Source of the DNA: Candidatus Omnitrophota bacterium
GTDB taxonomy: Bacteria > Omnitrophota > Omnitrophia > Omnitrophales > Omnitrophaceae
Length of the DNA stretch: 56,950 nt
Assembly (NCBI GenBank): GCA_029561555.1
Contig: JAKQXH010000045.1
Coordinates: forward strand, 1 to 56,950
Reading direction: 5' to 3'
The notes under the pieces are model-generated. The model was not told the DNA's origin, did not search any database, and worked only from the letters and a program-made list of their open reading frames with translations. The translations under genes and the position numbers were made by a program. Positions within the stretch are counted from its first letter, which is position 1, and the number at the start of each line of letters is the position of its first letter. Positions 55,693-56,950 of the stretch are shown one piece after another.

Positions 55693-56950
55693 TTACTGCA
55701 GTTCATATAAACGCTTGTAGACTCCCTCTTTTCCCCGGAGAAAGTCATGCGTTCCTTCCTGAACAATCCCGCCTTCTTCCAGCACCAAAATACGATCCGC
55801 CTTTTGTACCGTCGAAAGGCGATGGGCAATCACAAAAACCGTCTTCCCCTGCATCAGATTCTCAAGGGCCTTTTGAACCTCCCGTTCGCTTTCGGTATCC
55901 AATTGGGAAGTCGCTTCATCCAGAATCAGAATGGGCGGATTCTTTAAAATCGCCCGCGCAATGGAAATCCTCTGTTTCTGCCCTCCCGAAAGCAGATTCC
56001 CTTTCTCCCCGATATTGGTCCCGTATTGTTCCGGAAGCTCCCGGATAAACTCATCGGCATGGGCCATCTCCGCGGCCCGGCGGATATCTTCTTCGGAAGC
56101 TTCGGGCTTTCCGTAGGAAATATTTCCCCGTATGGAATCATTGAATAAAATCGTCTCCTGCGTCACCAACCCGATCTGATCCCTCAAAGATTTAACGGAA
56201 AATTCGCGAATATCCCTTCCGTTGACGGCGACAAACCCTTTTTGAGGATCGTAGAACCGGGGAATGAGATTTACCAGAGTGGTTTTGCCCGCTCCGCTGG
56301 GACCGACAATCGCGACGACTTCCCCGGACCTCACGGTAAAATCAATTCCTTTCAGGATTTCTTTCCCTTCCGAATACCAAAATCCGACATGGTGAAATGC
56401 CACGGAATGAACGGCCCCTTGAAAATGAACCGCATCACGGCGTTCTTGGATCGCGGGTATTTGATCGATAATTTCGAAAATCCTGCTGCCGGCGCCGATC
56501 GATTGCTGAATCGAACTGTTTACCTTGCTCAATTTTTTGATAGGCTCATAAAACATGAACATGGAACCGATAAACGCCACAAACCGGTCCGCGGGAAGCG
56601 TCCGCATTCCGAACCAAATCGCAAAAGCCGCCCCAAAAGCCCCTAAAATTTCGATCAGAGGTTTTTGCACAATAGTAACTTTGAGCATTTTTTTGAAATA
56701 ATTGAATACCCGCATATTCACGGCTTCGAATTTGGAAATTTCGTGGTTTTCCATGTTGAAAGCTTTTACGATACGTGCCCCGGTAAAAGACTCTTCCATG
56801 ATGGAGGTGATGTCGGCAAATTTCTCCTGCATTTGCCTCGTCACTTTTCTCAAACGTTTCCCCAAAATAATGATGGGAACCGTCACAACCGGAAAAACCG
56901 CGATACTCACAAAACCGAATTTTCCGCCGAAGTAAAACGCCATGGGGATA
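55693..56950 (-). CDS. MsbA-like ABC exporter, C-terminal part
   Basis: Open frame entering from the right edge (5' part missing). 416 residues shown from the first visible Met; two more codons precede it. The last part of the membrane domain (GLY-rich loop, IIILGKRLRKVTRQMQEKFA, SIMEESFTGARIVKAFNMEN) is followed by the nucleotide-binding domain: GPSGAGKTTLVNLIPRFYD, Q-loop VTQETILFND, LSGGQKQRISIARAIL, ILILDEATSQLD, and the switch His in IAHRLSTVQ. A half-transporter of the lipid A or multidrug exporter type; MsbA is favoured because of its wording at VKAFNMEN but is not certain. Confidence 0.9.
   Translation of the reverse strand, partial: IPMAFYFGGKFGFVSIAVFPVVTVPIIILGKRLRKVTRQMQEKFADITSIMEESFTGARIVKAFNMENHEISKFEAVNMRVFNYFKKMLKVTIVQKPLIEILGAFGAAFAIWFGMRTLPADRFVAFIGSMFMFYEPIKKLSKVNSSIQQSIGAGSRIFEIIDQIPAIQERRDAVHFQGAVHSVAFHHVGFWYSEGKEILKGIDFTVRSGEVVAIVGPSGAGKTTLVNLIPRFYDPQKGFVAVNGRDIREFSVKSLRDQIGLVTQETILFNDSIRGNISYGKPEASEEDIRRAAEMAHADEFIRELPEQYGTNIGEKGNLLSGGQKQRISIARAILKNPPILILDEATSQLDTESEREVQKALENLMQGKTVFVIAHRLSTVQKADRILVLEEGGIVQEGTHDFLRGKEGVYKRLYELQ

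Overview
The window looks like a chromosomal segment of an uncultured Gram-negative-type bacterium. Evidence for a diderm envelope: Lnt (lipoprotein acylation), LptE, a BamD-like protein and an MsbA-type exporter, beside ordinary bacterial core genes (SecA, RF2, UvrC, MurJ, S20, HolA, ClpB, S2, EF-Ts, UMP kinase, RRF). Several very long coiled-coil proteins and one giant ORF fit a PVC-type lineage such as Candidatus Omnitrophota. That placement is my inference from gene style, not proven by a marker. No mobile element, phage, CRISPR array or origin was seen. Most genes lie on the minus strand; the plus strand holds rpsT, a sulfur/methionine operon and one 67-residue membrane peptide.

Layout. 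1-7.9 kb: one exported giant protein, at least 2,641 residues and cut by the left edge, built of repeats exactly 101 residues long with an NTTGS-like motif. 8.1-16.7 kb: murJ, uvrC, prfB (with an intact programmed +1 frameshift site), secA, lnt. 16.8-22.4 kb: rpsT, then lptE-holA and a 1,057-residue secreted protein with a BamD-like TPR head and a very long coiled coil. 22.5-26.1 kb: a YyaL-type thioredoxin-fold protein, two small secreted proteins and a secreted nuclease. 26.1-30.7 kb: a proteostasis cluster (three small heat-shock proteins, one membrane-anchored, plus ClpB) that also contains a small membrane ORF interrupted by an amber codon.

30.9-35.5 kb (plus strand): a CymR-like Rrf2 regulator followed by metY, cysK, metX and metW, a complete route from homoserine to homocysteine and from activated serine to cysteine, closed by a terminator shared with a Fe/Mn superoxide dismutase. 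36.2-43.7 kb: a signalling island of five stand-alone receiver domains and two REC-PAS-histidine kinases, with no DNA-binding output domain; one kinase is split by a frameshift. 43.7-49.1 kb: 4-alpha-glucanotransferase, a GH57 enzyme and a TerC membrane protein. 49.1-52.3 kb: small envelope proteins, including an entericidin-like lipoprotein, a MORN-like repeat protein and a TPR protein, plus tRNA-Lys. 52.3-55.4 kb: rpsB-tsf-pyrH-frr with a good promoter. 55.7 kb to the right edge: the 3' part of an MsbA-like exporter.

The strongest candidate for something undescribed is the giant 101-residue-repeat protein. The receiver/kinase island, the BamD-like coiled-coil protein and the amber-interrupted ORF are worth following up.
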